This document shows, in pieces, positions 41,671 through 42,177 of a DNA stretch of 42,177 bases (positions are counted from its first letter, which is position 1; the number at the start of each line of letters is the position of its first letter). Origin of the DNA: Trachelipus rathkii (taxonomy: Eukaryota > Arthropoda > Malacostraca > Isopoda > Trachelipodidae); contig JABUQX010022970.1 of the NCBI GenBank assembly GCA_015478945.1, forward strand, positions 17,501 to 59,677. The letters are read 5' to 3'. The notes under the pieces are model-generated. The model ran no database searches and was not told the origin of the DNA. It saw only the letters and a program-made list of their open reading frames with translations. Both the position numbers and the translations under genes were made by a program.

Positions 41671-42177
41671 ACAATACAGTAAGGAAAAAAAAATATTTGT
41701 CTCTAATCCCGTGCTTCCGTATTTATACGGCATCCCTAAATTGCACAAGGAAGGAATCCCAATCAGACCAATCATTTCGTCCGCGGAGATGTGTTTTCTA
41801 AACTCAGTAAATGGTTGGCTTCCTTTCTTTCTCCATTATTGGGAAAAGTTTCTCCTTCGCATGTTTCAAATGCAAGAAATTTTATTGAGGAGGTCGGGAG
41901 AATTGTTCCACACAACCATTGTCTGGTCAGCTTCGATGTTACGAGCTTATTTACTAATGTCCCTATTCCTCATGTTTTAGAGTATCTGTCCGAGTTCCTA
42001 TTGCCACATATGATCCCCATTTCTATTCCAAACTTTATTAGCTGCTTGCAAATATGCATGGCACAAAATGTGTTTTCATTTCGAAATCAATTTTATCAAT
42101 CGACAAATTTTTGAAGCCAGCATGGGAGGAAGCTTAAGCCCCATCATTGCTAACATTTACATGGAGTTTTATGAAAC

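Larger units (their letters stand above)
40306..42177 (+). mobile_element. Penelope-like element, 5' half, + strand, interrupted, runs off window
   Basis: KKNKEIIIRKADKGAGVVIL with FRDYVTKVQNLLDDTNVYEK (about 40360-40500) is the conserved DKGGxVV N-terminal RT block of Penelope-like elements, followed by FNRHIKPLI. A tandem insertion (40554-41670) intervenes. The RT resumes with LPYLYGIPKLHKEGIPIRPI (41716-41775), LSKWLASFLSPLLGKVSPSH, SFDVTSLFTNVPIPHVLEYL (41930-41990) and, after one frameshift, EASMGGSLSPIIANIYMEFY (42112-42174). The next expected block is the YVDD palm; the window ends first. That missing portion is what the minus-strand neighbour carries. Two frameshifts (near 41790 and 42110) show decay. 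Confidence 0.85.

Overview
This is eukaryotic DNA, most likely from an arthropod and probably a crustacean. That is an inference from four things: very abundant, long (AT)n, (AAT)n and (GA)n arrays; several decayed non-LTR retrotransposon lineages; Penelope-like and hAT elements; and one split animal exon with a TACTAAC branch site. I see no bacterial-style gene organisation and no rRNA, canonical tRNA or CRISPR array. The only host coding sequence I can defend is a single 66-codon exon (33985-34182, +) that resembles the transmembrane core of TMEM94. Nearly everything else is mobile or repetitive DNA, so the window reads as intronic or intergenic repeat-rich sequence.

Layout. 1-1990: 3' part of a degenerate LINE (+), then (AT)n. 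2166-3960: a GGAGCC hexamer block and a two-copy direct repeat whose first copy was hit by a 527-bp hAT-type MITE. 3975-5635: AT and AAT arrays around about 500 bp of unassigned sequence. 5745-6017: an unidentified open frame (-). 5990-7960: Jockey-type LINE (+) with endonuclease and RT remnants. 8774-10640: two (GA)n tracts around a T-rich tract. 11416-12345: AT arrays and a GGAGTC block. 14347-17030: a diverged inverted duplication with arms of about 1.1 kb. 18036-19320: LINE (-). 19920-20057: short hexamer MITE. 20440-21080: ZMYM1-type hAT transposase fragment (-), joined directly to a 5.3-kb satellite array (21072-26385) of 29 monomers of about 183 bp with a 15-mer higher-order period. 26386-26890: a patch rich in inverted repeats. 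28230-30480: two Jockey-type LINE tails meeting tail to tail at one (AT)n tract. 30880-33480: another LINE (+) carrying a nested 192-bp MITE with an 8-bp target duplication. 33985-34182: TMEM94-like exon. 34472-35107: a third RTE-like LINE tail inside (ATT)n. 35612-38948: a candidate full-length hAT transposon whose ends are GCCGGA hexamer arrays and whose interior holds a decayed ZBED/hAT transposase. 39115-42177: Penelope-like element halves in opposite orientations, the + half interrupted by a tandem 470-490 bp repeat.

Two threads are worth following. First, the GGAGTC/GGAGCC blocks look like simple repeats but appear to be the ends and subterminal repeats of hAT elements; one pair brackets a transposase. 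Second, LINE and Penelope 3' ends abut AT or ATT microsatellites again and again, which suggests retroelement tails seed the arrays or that the arrays are preferred targets. All transposon coding regions seen here carry stops or frameshifts.
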